Source: CBDCVN01 sp965223585
GTDB taxonomy: Bacteria > Deinococcota > Deinococci > Deinococcales > Trueperaceae
Assembly: GCA_965223585.1 (NCBI GenBank)
Contig: CBDCWW010000023.1
Location: 372,001 to 436,000, forward strand
Direction of reading: 5' to 3'
Length of the DNA: 64,000 nt
Shown: piece by piece, positions 16,983 to 27,400 of the stretch
How the letters are laid out: each line of letters starts with the position of its first letter
How positions within the stretch are numbered: the first letter of the stretch is position 1
The notes under the pieces: model-generated
What the model saw: the letters and a program-made list of their open reading frames with translations, nothing else
Database searches by the model: none
Told to the model about the DNA's origin: nothing
Position numbers and translations under genes: made by a program

Positions 16983-17663
16983 GTGTTTCATTTAATAGAT
17001 ACAGCACAACCTAATAAAAGAATGGAGGAGCTATTTCGTTTTGTTGAGCATTGGTATGGCAAATCTATGGAAGCCTATAAAACCTCTGATCCTACCCTCA
17101 CTGATATACAACTCCCCACGCCTCTTTATTGTCTTTATGAGTTTTTAGGTAAATGGTCAAAGTCTAGTTCAATTAATGGGGATTTTCTTTTCTGCCAACA
17201 AGATTGTTTGCTTTCTTTAGAAAATTTATCTTATGAGGATGACAAAGTGATTTTTGCCAGTGAGAATCAAGGTAATTGGCAAATGGCAACCCTTAAAACA
17301 GGTGAAGATCCTCCTGTTTGGCATAATGGTCAATTAGAAGATGAGAAAGAACCTTGGGCAAAGGCTAGTAATTCACTTTCAAACTTTTTAATTTCTTTTT
17401 GTTTACAAGAAGTGTTAATGGGAGCAAAATACTATAGTGATCAAGATAAAATAAAAGATTTTCTGCTCTCTAAAAATGAATCTTTAGAGATTTTATGGTT
17501 GAGAGGAGACTATGTGTACTTTCCCCACCAATACGAATTTCATCTTTACAAGAAAACTCTATTAATGGGATTTGTTTTTGGTAGTTACTGGTTTGGCACA
17601 AATGATATTAGTGTTGTGGATACTCTTAAAGGAAACGGTTTTCGGTTTGAGGAACGCTATTGA
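16983..17663 (+). CDS. SMI1/KNR4 (SUKH)-like protein
   Basis: The 226-residue protein has the SUKH pattern: LPTPLYCLYEFLGKWSK near residue 45, a FASENQGNWQMATLKTGEDPPVW segment in the middle where SUKH proteins have the conserved E-N-Q/W strand and DDPPV, then LSNFLISFCLQEVLMGA. SUKH proteins commonly serve as cytoplasmic immunity proteins against contact-dependent or polymorphic toxins, or act in regulation. No toxin is recognised next to it. The start is GTG at 16983; an ATG at 17022 (MEELFRFVEHWYG) is the alternative. Moderate confidence in the family. Confidence 0.65.
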   Translation: MFHLIDTAQPNKRMEELFRFVEHWYGKSMEAYKTSDPTLTDIQLPTPLYCLYEFLGKWSKSSSINGDFLFCQQDCLLSLENLSYEDDKVIFASENQGNWQMATLKTGEDPPVWHNGQLEDEKEPWAKASNSLSNFLISFCLQEVLMGAKYYSDQDKIKDFLLSKNESLEILWLRGDYVYFPHQYEFHLYKKTLLMGFVFGSYWFGTNDISVVDTLKGNGFRFEERY

Positions 17664-17764
17664 ATACTATGTTAAGGCTTTATTAATAGTTTAATACGTG
17701 TCAGGCAAAAGTTGGTAAAATCTACTCTAAATATCCTTTAGTGCTCATAATTTTGGAGGAATTG

Positions 17765-20230
17765 ATGTTAAACAAAAACAAAATACTAACTAAGGGTTTA
17801 CTATTTCTCTTTTTTGTAATTACCTTGTCTAACTTATTATTCTCACAAAGCTTTGCTCAGTGGGATATATTTACTTATGCTCAAAACGGTGATTCAGGTG
17901 GCATCCGTTATCTTTTATCTCAAGGTGTTGATGTTAATGCTACAAATGAAAACGGCGCAACTGCCTTGATGGAAGCAGCATATGCTAATCATTATGAGGC
18001 TGTGGCTCTACTTCTAGCAGCAGGGGCAACAGATGTAAACCACAATTACAGGCAATCCCTGATGCTTGCAACATTAAAGGGAAGCCCTGAGTTAGTTCAA
18101 TTATTAATTGATACTGGGGTAGACTTTGATCCATCATGGTTACTTTATATAGCTATTCGTAATAATCCAAATCCTAATGTAATAAAGCTAATACTTAATA
18201 AAGGTGCCTATATTAATCATGGGTTTAATTATTATTCAAGACAGGTACTGGTAGGACATAATTTACTAAATTCTATACCTAAGAATCATACAGATGTTCT
18301 TGCTGTTATGAAAGAAGAGTTTAATAAGGAAACAATAGACCATATTGATCCTGAGAATCTTGATCATGCCTTGTTACTCATGACTCAAGTTGGAGGGCCT
18401 AAATTAGTAAAGGCTTTGCTTGAGGCAGGTGCTGCTCCTAGAGTAAGTCACGTTGCTTCAAAGTACCCTCCAATGAGAAAATCTGCATTTGGTTATGCAT
18501 TAGAACGTGAGACAGATGAAATTGCTCGCTTACTAGTAGCTTATGGACTTGCAGATGACTTCACCGTTAATGAACTAACAGAAGCGATAGCCTTAGCTAG
18601 TTTTGATAACGATGATTGGCTAATGGAGTTACTTGCTCAAAAGCCTGATCTTAGTGACATGAGTAGTAGTTTTGTGTGTGCAAAAATGGAACACATAGAA
18701 TTGTTACTAGCTGCTGGAGCCCCTCTTAATGGAAACATTAATAATCTGCGTCCTCCCATATCACAAGCACTTTTTTGTCATGATGATAAACTCGAGCGCC
18801 TAGAGAAGTTACTAACAGCAGGTGCTAATCCCAATACTGTAAATATTGGTGGTGAAACTACTCTTATGTTAACTAGTAGATCAAGAAATAGTCTTGATTC
18901 TGCAAAACTTCTATTAGATTATGATGCAAATCCCAACATACGTGATTACCAAGGTCGCAATGCACTTATGTCTAGACTTCCTTTATTGGACTGTGCTGAA
19001 TTTAGTAATTACTCTGCATGTAAACATGCTGAATATGCTGAATATGTTAGCAATTACCCTTTAGATCCAATTATGCCAAATAGTTGTGATAACTGCTCTT
19101 CACGGTCAGGAAAAGTACAACTTAACATTGAAGTTGTAAAGACTTTACTAGCAAATGGTGCTGAGTTAATGGCCGACGATAAAGGTGTAACACCACTTAT
19201 GGATGTGTTTGCTTTGGGCAATCGACACCCATTCAATACAATTCAGAAAGCCAAAAAAGAAAATATAATTGCACTTGCTCAGACTTATTTAGATTATGGT
19301 GCTAATGTAGAGGCCAGAGATCATTGGGGACGTACTCCTCTTATGTATGCGGTGGCTAATAGGGTTTTTGAAGGCGTTCAGCTATTGTTGACCAATGGGG
19401 CCAATGTTAACGCAAAAGATAATGAAGGTCGTACGGCACTGTTCTATGCTTACTCTTCTGAGATTATAGAGCTACTATATGCTTATGGAAGTGATTTAAA
19501 TCTAGTTAATAATAAGGGTCTTGCACCTATTCACTCAGTTTTCTGGGGTTGCCTAAGTATTAGGGAAAAGAGAGAAGAGTGGTTTACTTGGTATTCTTCT
19601 GGTTTTGGTGAAGGTCATTGTGTAAGTACTATAAAAACATTACTTAAATTAGGAGTTAATCCCAACATAAAAGATGTAAATGGCATGACACCTCTTATGT
19701 ACTTAACGCGTAAATCCAGATACAGAGATGAAGAAGAACGTGAACAAGCGTATAATGTACTTATAGAAGCAGGAGCTAATCTAGAAATACGTGATAATAA
19801 GGGACTAACAGCCAGTTTGCATGCTGCACAGGCAGATAAATGGTTCACTTGGAAGGAGTTCCTAGCTGCTAGTACTGATCCTAATTTACAGGATTTTGAG
19901 GGCAACAGTGCTCTTATGTTAGCAATTAAGCAGGGTCATACACGCAATATGAACTCTTTATTGGAAATTGATATTCCCTTGAACATTCGTAATAGCAAAG
20001 GAGAGACAGCTCTAATTCTTCTGGGACAATTTATAAGAGAAAACAAAGATTCATCTGATCGATGGGAAATAGAGAGCTATGCAAAGGATATGGCAAAGCT
20101 TCTTGATTCTGGAGCTGATGCATCCATAAAAGATAATAAAGGTAAAACTGCTCTTGATTATCTTAGAGAAGTAGAGAGGTTTCATGACACAGAAGCTTAT
20201 AAGCGCTTAATTTCACTAAGCACCCCTTAA
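17765..20230 (+). CDS. Secreted ankyrin-repeat protein (821 residues)
   Basis: The ATG at 17765 has GGAGGA seven nt upstream, and the protein opens with a signal peptide ending SQSFAQ; a GTG 24 nt upstream is unlikely. The mature protein is ankyrin repeats throughout, e.g. GIRYLLSQGVDVNATNENG, TALMEAAYANHYEAVALLL, TPLMYAVANRVFEGVQLLL. Degenerate stretches lie between. It ends DYLREVERFHDTEAYKRLISLSTP, a tail shared with the other ankyrin proteins here. It is likely exported and binds proteins; targets are unknown. It is the shortest and most diverged of the three paralogues, and a PsbP-like secreted protein follows 25 nt later. Confidence 0.88.
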   Translation: MLNKNKILTKGLLFLFFVITLSNLLFSQSFAQWDIFTYAQNGDSGGIRYLLSQGVDVNATNENGATALMEAAYANHYEAVALLLAAGATDVNHNYRQSLMLATLKGSPELVQLLIDTGVDFDPSWLLYIAIRNNPNPNVIKLILNKGAYINHGFNYYSRQVLVGHNLLNSIPKNHTDVLAVMKEEFNKETIDHIDPENLDHALLLMTQVGGPKLVKALLEAGAAPRVSHVASKYPPMRKSAFGYALERETDEIARLLVAYGLADDFTVNELTEAIALASFDNDDWLMELLAQKPDLSDMSSSFVCAKMEHIELLLAAGAPLNGNINNLRPPISQALFCHDDKLERLEKLLTAGANPNTVNIGGETTLMLTSRSRNSLDSAKLLLDYDANPNIRDYQGRNALMSRLPLLDCAEFSNYSACKHAEYAEYVSNYPLDPIMPNSCDNCSSRSGKVQLNIEVVKTLLANGAELMADDKGVTPLMDVFALGNRHPFNTIQKAKKENIIALAQTYLDYGANVEARDHWGRTPLMYAVANRVFEGVQLLLTNGANVNAKDNEGRTALFYAYSSEIIELLYAYGSDLNLVNNKGLAPIHSVFWGCLSIREKREEWFTWYSSGFGEGHCVSTIKTLLKLGVNPNIKDVNGMTPLMYLTRKSRYRDEEEREQAYNVLIEAGANLEIRDNKGLTASLHAAQADKWFTWKEFLAASTDPNLQDFEGNSALMLAIKQGHTRNMNSLLEIDIPLNIRNSKGETALILLGQFIRENKDSSDRWEIESYAKDMAKLLDSGADASIKDNKGKTALDYLREVERFHDTEAYKRLISLSTP

Positions 20231-20255
20231 AAACCAAGGAGAAAAGGAAATTACT

Positions 20256-21401
20256 ATGGAAAGGCCATTTTGTTTAAGAGTTGTTTTGGGTTTAATAGTT
20301 TTAGGTTGTATTGCTTGGGGACAAATGCCTCAACTCGAGCCTTACCAACATCAAAATATAACCCTAAATATTCCCCACGGTTGGCAAGTTACCAAAGATG
20401 ACCAGACAGGCACAATAACTATAAGTCCAGACCCTGAGCGTGAAGATGTCCCTGAACTGCAAGTGGTTACCTTACCTTATGCTGAGAGCAATGAGTGGCT
20501 TATGGAAAGTTCAGGGAAAAGTAGATTTTTGCACCTTGTTTTGCAGAGTATGGAACAAGAATCTGGTAATAAGATGCAGATAATAGAGGAAAAAGACCTT
20601 GCTCAAGGCAAAGGAAGGCTTATTTTTGTTGAAACTACTGCTCTTGTAAACGGGGAGCAAGTGCCTGCTAAGGTCGTTCTGTTACTCGAGTCATCTCCCC
20701 AAAACGAGCTTTACATTTTTGCTGCTTTTGCAGCTAAACCAGAGGATTTTGAAAGCCTTGGTGGAGTGAATTTGCTTACTACAGTTGCCACCAGCGCCTA
20801 CCCTACTGGTAATAATCCTGCCCAGACAAGCGTTCCTGTTGAGCTTCCTTTGGAAAGCACCATTATCATTGATGAAGCTGGGTCGACTTCAGCTTTGCGC
20901 TCGAGTGTTCGCTCTGCAAATTCAACCTCTATAGCTAGTGGGCCAATAGATCCAAAGCAACTTATAGGCCAGTGGAAAGTCTCAGAAATGTCTAGCATTG
21001 TTGATCAAAGAAACTTTGCTACTAATTCAAATATAGATGGAAGCAGTCTTAGCTATACTTTTAATGCTGATGGTACTTATACTTTACTTTACAAAATGAG
21101 TTTGTGGACAGGTATGCTTACTAGTGCAATGGAAATAACTGAAGTAGGACGTTACACTCTTACTGGCAACACACTAGACATTTTACCTGATAGCTACAAT
21201 GGCTGGAGTTATTTCGGTGCACCTACTAACAAACAAAATATGACTGAAACTAACTTGCCCAGTCGTCAGTATAAACTTGTGACAGTTGAAAACTATATTA
21301 TCCTTACAGGGGTTTGTGCAAAGTTTCAAGCTGACCCTTACTGTAAGGATAAAGCGGATAATCTTAATGTGCTCGAGTTTCCCTTAAAAAATGTTAATTG
21401 A
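20256..21401 (+). CDS. Secreted PsbP-like / lipocalin-like protein
   Basis: The 381-residue protein has a signal peptide ending CIAWG, a PsbP-like domain (LEPYQHQNITLNIPHGWQVTKDD, residues 28-185), a Ser/Thr-rich linker and a C-terminal beta-rich domain starting LIGQWKVSEMSS with FNADGTYTLLY and GRYTLTGNTLDI, the pattern of small lipocalin-like beta-barrels. The pseudogene at 37252-39427 is a paralogue with the same order of parts. The ATG has AAGGAGAAAAGG upstream and the gene follows the first ankyrin gene by 25 nt, so they form an operon. It is probably exported; ligands are unknown. No enzyme motif is seen. Confidence 0.8.
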   Translation: MERPFCLRVVLGLIVLGCIAWGQMPQLEPYQHQNITLNIPHGWQVTKDDQTGTITISPDPEREDVPELQVVTLPYAESNEWLMESSGKSRFLHLVLQSMEQESGNKMQIIEEKDLAQGKGRLIFVETTALVNGEQVPAKVVLLLESSPQNELYIFAAFAAKPEDFESLGGVNLLTTVATSAYPTGNNPAQTSVPVELPLESTIIIDEAGSTSALRSSVRSANSTSIASGPIDPKQLIGQWKVSEMSSIVDQRNFATNSNIDGSSLSYTFNADGTYTLLYKMSLWTGMLTSAMEITEVGRYTLTGNTLDILPDSYNGWSYFGAPTNKQNMTETNLPSRQYKLVTVENYIILTGVCAKFQADPYCKDKADNLNVLEFPLKNVN

Positions 21402-21424
21402 TATGGGTTTAGGTTTGAGGAACT

Positions 21425-21461
21425 AGCACCTTAAGAAATGTCTTTTGAGAGTGCTTTTTTT
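21425..21461 (+). terminator. Rho-independent terminator after the PsbP-like gene
   Basis: AGCAC (21425-21429) pairs with GTGCT (21451-21455), with further pairing inside, followed by seven Ts. It overlaps the promoter of the next gene. Confidence 0.6.
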
Positions 21462-21473
21462 ATAATTTATAAT
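21445..21473 (+). promoter_or_regulatory. Strong promoter of the 2235-residue ankyrin gene
   Basis: TTGAGA (21445-21450), a 17-bp spacer, then TATAAT (21468-21473). The ATG is 5 nt after the -10 with no ribosome site, so the transcript is probably leaderless. Confidence 0.6.
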
Positions 21474-21478
21474 CAATT

Positions 21479-24400
21479 ATGGGAAAACTGTACTTTCAAG
21501 TTTATGTTGTTTTACTCGCTTTGTTATATGCACAAAGTTTTGCTCAAGAAGATATTTTTACCTATGCTCGAGCGGGCAATCTAGAAGCACTCCAAAACTT
21601 AATTGAACAAGGCGTGGGTATGGATGTCAAAGACACTATGGGACGCACTGCCCTTATGCATGCTATAGTTAATAATAATTCTGATGTAATAAAACTACTA
21701 CTTGAGAAAGGTGCAGATGTAAACACTAAAGATAGCGAAGGGCGCAGTGCACTGTTTTATGCCTACGACCCTGAAATTATAGAGGTGTTACACAACTATG
21801 GAGCAAATTTAGAACTAGCTAACAAGAAAGGTTTCACACCTCTACATTCAGTGTTCTGGGGTTGTTTTGGTAGTGCTCGAGAAGATGAAGAGTGGTTCGC
21901 TTGGGAATCACCAGTTGATAAAGATAAGTGTGTAGAAACCGCAATAACCCTGCTTGATTTGGGTGCTAACCCCAATGCCAAAGATAAAAATGGCATGACG
22001 CCTTTTATGCATCTAATGGGGATAAGTTTTAGTTATGATGATAATAATAAAGAAATAATCTACCAACACTTTATTAACTCAGGGACTAATTTAGAGCTGC
22101 GTGATAATAAAGGGTTAACAGCTAGTTTACATGCAGCAAAAATGAATAATTGGGGCACTTGGAGTGAAGAGCTACTAGCCACAGGAATTGATATAAACAC
22201 ACAAGACTTTGAAGGCAATAACGCACTTATGCTGTCAAACTTGATAAATAGATATACCCGCTCCTCATTATGGAAAGCAGGTATTTTATTAAATGCTTGT
22301 AACAATAAAGGGGAAACAGCATTGATTCTTTTGGGCAAATTAATGGCAAAAGAAAGAGAGCAAGGAACAGTACTAGATAGTGACTATGAACTTGCTTTAA
22401 ATAGCCTTTTGCGAATGGGGGCTGATCCAACTATAAAAGACAATAATGGGAAAACTGTTGTTGATTACCTTGCAAAAGTAGAAGAACTCCATGATACAGA
22501 CATCTATAAAAATTGGCTTACTCAATGGGATATTTTCACTTATGCTCGAGCTGGAAACTTAGAGGTTCTTAAAAGTTTAATTGAACAAGGTGCAGATGTT
22601 AATGCTCAAAGGCATATTGATCCAGCGACTTACAGCAATTTACTTGGAGGAATTGATAATCACACGGTTTTAATGGCAAGTGTTGAGGCCAATCAATACC
22701 AGGCTGCAGCCATGCTTTTAGCGGCAGGTGCAGATGTTAATGCAGAGATTGGAGTACCTTTTTGGCTGTGTCCCCACAAACTTATGAGTGGTAGAGGTGG
22801 TTTGACAGCACTTGTAATAGCTGTTGAGCAAGATAATCTTGAGATGGTTAAGCTGCTTATTGGTGCTGGAGCTGACATTAATATAAAAAACTGTGGTTCT
22901 CCTGTAATAAGTGATGCTACTAGTGATGGTGTAGTACAACTTCTACTGACAGCAGGAGCTTTTTTAGATTATGAAACTATTTCTACACATGGTGCTACTG
23001 CGTGCATTGTTGATAGGTTTGGTATGGTTAATGAAAGTATTTTAGCCTTAATACCTGAAAACTATACTGACATCTCAAAAAATATTGGCTTTGGCGACCT
23101 CGACAGAGCGTTAAGAATTATGATTATGATAGGTAGTTTCAAACTTGTGAAACTACTCTTAGAAGCAGGAGCAAACCCTAAATCATCTTATGATTTATTG
23201 CGTATACGTTGTGCAAGCACCTATTACCATAAAACAGCCCTCGAGCTTGCCCTAGAAGAAGAAACTGATAAAATAGCTCGTTTGTTAGTAGAATTCGGCG
23301 CTGCAGAGGAACTCACTGATGGTGAACTTATTAGCAAAGTAGCTGTAGCAGGTTTTGATGGCTGGTTAACAGAATTACTTGCTGCAAAGCCTGACCTTTC
23401 TATTGGTATGGCCGAGGGGCTGGGCTGTAGTACTTTAGAACGTATGGAATTACTATTGGCTGCTGGTGCATCTCTTAATGAAGATAGTAAAAGTTATGAC
23501 CCTCCTATAGCGCTAATTCTTTCAAATTGTAGTTGGCAGCAAAAAATCAAGCCTGGATTTACCTATTCAAGTTATGTCAAAGAAATAGAACTTGATAAGA
23601 AACAAAAACCTGAACGACTAGAGAGGTTGCTATTAGCAGGTGCTAATCCTAATGTAAAAAATGCAGATGGTGAGACAGCACTTATGTTAATTGCTCGAGG
23701 CAGCTCTAGAAAAAGGTTTACAGGTAGCCCTGCTTGCAAATTTTCCTATTACGCAGAAGCAGAAACACCTCACTGCTTTGAGTCTTTTTCTCGAGATTCT
23801 AATGATTTGGTATTAACTTTACTTGAATATGGTGCTAACCCCAACATACGTGATTCTCAAGGTAGAACTGCACTAATGCCTCCATATCCCTTCGATGCTT
23901 CTCCTACTAAAGCCGATTACATCAGCACTGCAAATCATAATGCTCTACGTACTCCAAGTTTTAGCAATTCTATTCAAATAGAAGTTATAAAACTCCTACT
24001 AGACAATGGTGCTGAATTAATTGCTGACCATAATGGCATTACTCCACTTATGGATGCTTTTACAAATCCAGAAAAAGAAAATGCTGTTGAGATTGCTCAA
24101 CTTTATCTACAGCATGGCGCAAATATTGAAGCAAAAGATAATTGGGGACGTACACCACTTATGTATGCTTTAGCTAACAATAATCTTGAAGGAGTTAAAC
24201 TACTGCTTGAAAATAACACAAATGTAGCAGAAAAAGATAATGAAGGACGCACAGCATTGTTCTACACTTACTCTCCTGAGGCTATAGAGCTATTACACAG
24301 TCATGGTGCTAATTTAGATGTGACTAACAATAAAGGGCTTACTCCTACTCATTCAGTTCTTTGGGGTTGTTTTGGTAGCAAGCCAGAAAAAGAATGGTTT

Positions 24401-27400
24401 GCTTGGTTGCCAGAAAGTAGGATTCCCTCTTCGCAGTGTTTAAGTGCTTTAGAAAAGCTACTTGACTTAGGTGCTAATCCCAATCCACAAGATGAGAATG
24501 GTATGACACCACTTATGTATGCAGTGAAATTAGGCCTTGATTCATTTACTAACGATTTTATAGCAGATTCTTATGGTGCTCTCATTAGTGCAGGGGCAGA
24601 TTGGGAGTTACGAGATAATGAAGGTAAAACAATCCTTTTGCAAGCAGCCACAGTAAGCACAAAAGATTCTAATTGGGGAGCTAAATATTTAGTTGCAGGG
24701 ACTAATTATGCTACGACAGACAAAGAAAGTAACAATGGTCTTATGTTGACCATTGAGCATGGTGGACTTCAAGATTTTCACCGATTTCTTGACAAGGTAC
24801 CACTAGATGCTCGCAATATTCATGGAGAAACAGCCCTTATCTTACTTGGGAAGCTAGCCCTTAAAGAGAAAGAAGAAGGTAGTTTGACAGCTGAGAAAGT
24901 ACAACTGTACTCAGATTCTTTTACAAAACTTATCCAACTTGGAGCCGATCCAACATTAGAAGACAATAAGGGAAAAACAGTTATTGATTACCTTACACAA
25001 GTAGAGGAGTTCCATAGTACAGAGGATGGACTTGTTTATTGGAATATTTTTACCTATGCTAGTACTGGCAACCTAGAAGCACTCCAAAACTTAATTGAAC
25101 AAGGTGCTAATGTTAATGCTTATAGCAGAATAGGTTTGGAACTTGGACCTGATGGAAAAATTACAGTTTTAATGGCAGCAGTCAAGGCCAAACAATATAA
25201 AGCTGTAGAGATGCTTCTAGCAGCAGGTGCGTATGTTAATGCTACACAAAGAGTCTGGTGTGGCACAAAAACGATTATTCCCCACGATATGATTAAAGCT
25301 AATAATTATGGTGAAACTGCGCTTAGCTGGGCTGTTGAACAAGATGATCTTGAGATAATTAAACTGTTAATTGATGCTGGGGCTGATGTTAATGTTATAG
25401 GCCGTTGTGGTTTTCCTGCAATACATTCTGCTACTAGTGATAGTGTAGTACAGCTTTTACTAGAAGCAGGAGCTTTTTTAGATTATGAAATCATATTTTC
25501 TCATGGTGCTACTTTGTGCAGTGTTGATAGCAGGGGTATGGTTCATGAAAATCTGTTAGCTTTAATACCTGAAAACTATACTGACATCTCAAAAAATATT
25601 GGTTTTGGTGACCTCGACAGAGCATTGAGAATTATGATTACAGTAGGCAACTATAAATTGGTGAAGATGCTCTTAGAAGCAGGAGCAAACCCTAAAACAT
25701 CCTACGTAATAGAACATATTCCTTGTGGCAATATTTACAAGCTTAAGACAGCCCTTGATCTTGCCCTAGAAAAAGAAAATAATGAAATTGCTCGTTTGTT
25801 AGTAGAGTTTGGTGGTGAAGATAGAGAAGTTATTAGTAAAGTGGCTGTAGCAGGTGCTGATGATTGGTTAGCAGAACTACTTGCTAAGAATCCTGACCTT
25901 TCTACTGGTATGGCTGAAGGGTTGGGTTGTACTACTTTAGAACGTATGGAACTACTATTGGCTGCTGGTGCACATCTTAATAAAGATAGTGAAAGCTATG
26001 ATCCTCCTATAGCACTTGTCCTTTCAAATTGTAATGAAGAACAAAAACCAGAGCGATTGGAAAAACTATTAGCAGCAGGTGCCGATCCCAATACACTGAA
26101 TGAAGATGGTGAAACTGCACTTATGTTGGCTGCTCGAGCTGGTATTAGAAAAAGATTTAAAGAGCATATTTGCAAACTTCCCTATTATGATACTGAAGCA
26201 GAAATTCCCTACTGCTTTGGGCATTTTTTTGGCTCTAATGATTTGGTATTAACTTTACTTGAATATGGAGCTGATCCAAATATACGTGACCCTCAAGGAC
26301 GAACTGCACTTATGCACCCCCATCCTTTCGATACTTCCCCTACTCAAACAGATTACATTAACCCTGCAGAACATAATGATAAGGATCTCTATTATTATGA
26401 TGTTATAATTGCATTTAGATTTAGTAATTATATTTCAGTAGAAATTATTGAAACCTTACTAAACAATGGAGCCAAGTTACTAGCTGATAGCAATGGCATA
26501 ACTCCACTTATGGATGCTTTTACGAATCCACAACAAGAAGAAGCCTTTGCCATTGCTCAACTTTATTTACAGCATGGTGCAAATATTGAAGCAAAGGATA
26601 ATTGGGGACGTACACCACTTATGTATGCTGTAGCTAATAGTAACACTGAAGGGGTTAAACTATTGCTTGAGAATGGGACAGATGTATCAGTTAAAGACAA
26701 CGAAGGGCGTACAGCTCTGTTTTATGCTAAGTCTTCTGAGGTTATAGAGTTACTACATAATTATGGAATTAACCTTGATACACAAGATAAAAATGGTATG
26801 ACGTCGCTTATGTATGTAATTCAAAAAGGTAGTAAGAATGCCTACTGTGCACTCATTAAAGCAGGGGCTAACTTAGCACTACGTGATAATGAAGGACTAA
26901 CAGCTAGTTTACATGCAGTAAAGACATGGCATACTTGGAGAGATGAAGAATCGCTAGTTGCTAATATCAATACACAAGATTCTGAGGGTAATACTGCCCT
27001 TATGTTGATAATTAAATTAGCAATTGAAAAAGGTTATCTAAGTAATAAAACTATAGAGCTTTTACTTAAAGATGGGGTCTCATTAGACATCCAAAATTTA
27101 CAGGGAGAGACTGCTCTTATAGTACTTAGTAAATCAGCTAAAGAAAGGTTAATTAAGGCTAACAAAGAAAACAATCTAAACTCTAGGCAAATAATAAATG
27201 ACTATTTAGACAATTTTATAAAACTTGTTAAAGCTGGGGCTAACCCCAGTATTAGAGACAATAAGGGGAATACAGCTTTTGATTATTTCCGTGAGTTAGT
27301 AAACCTTCCAGACATTGATCCTATAATAGCTGAACTAATAAGATCAAAAGTGGTTTTTTTAGGGCTTTATCTCGAGCAAGAAGTAGGCTCACTAATAAAC

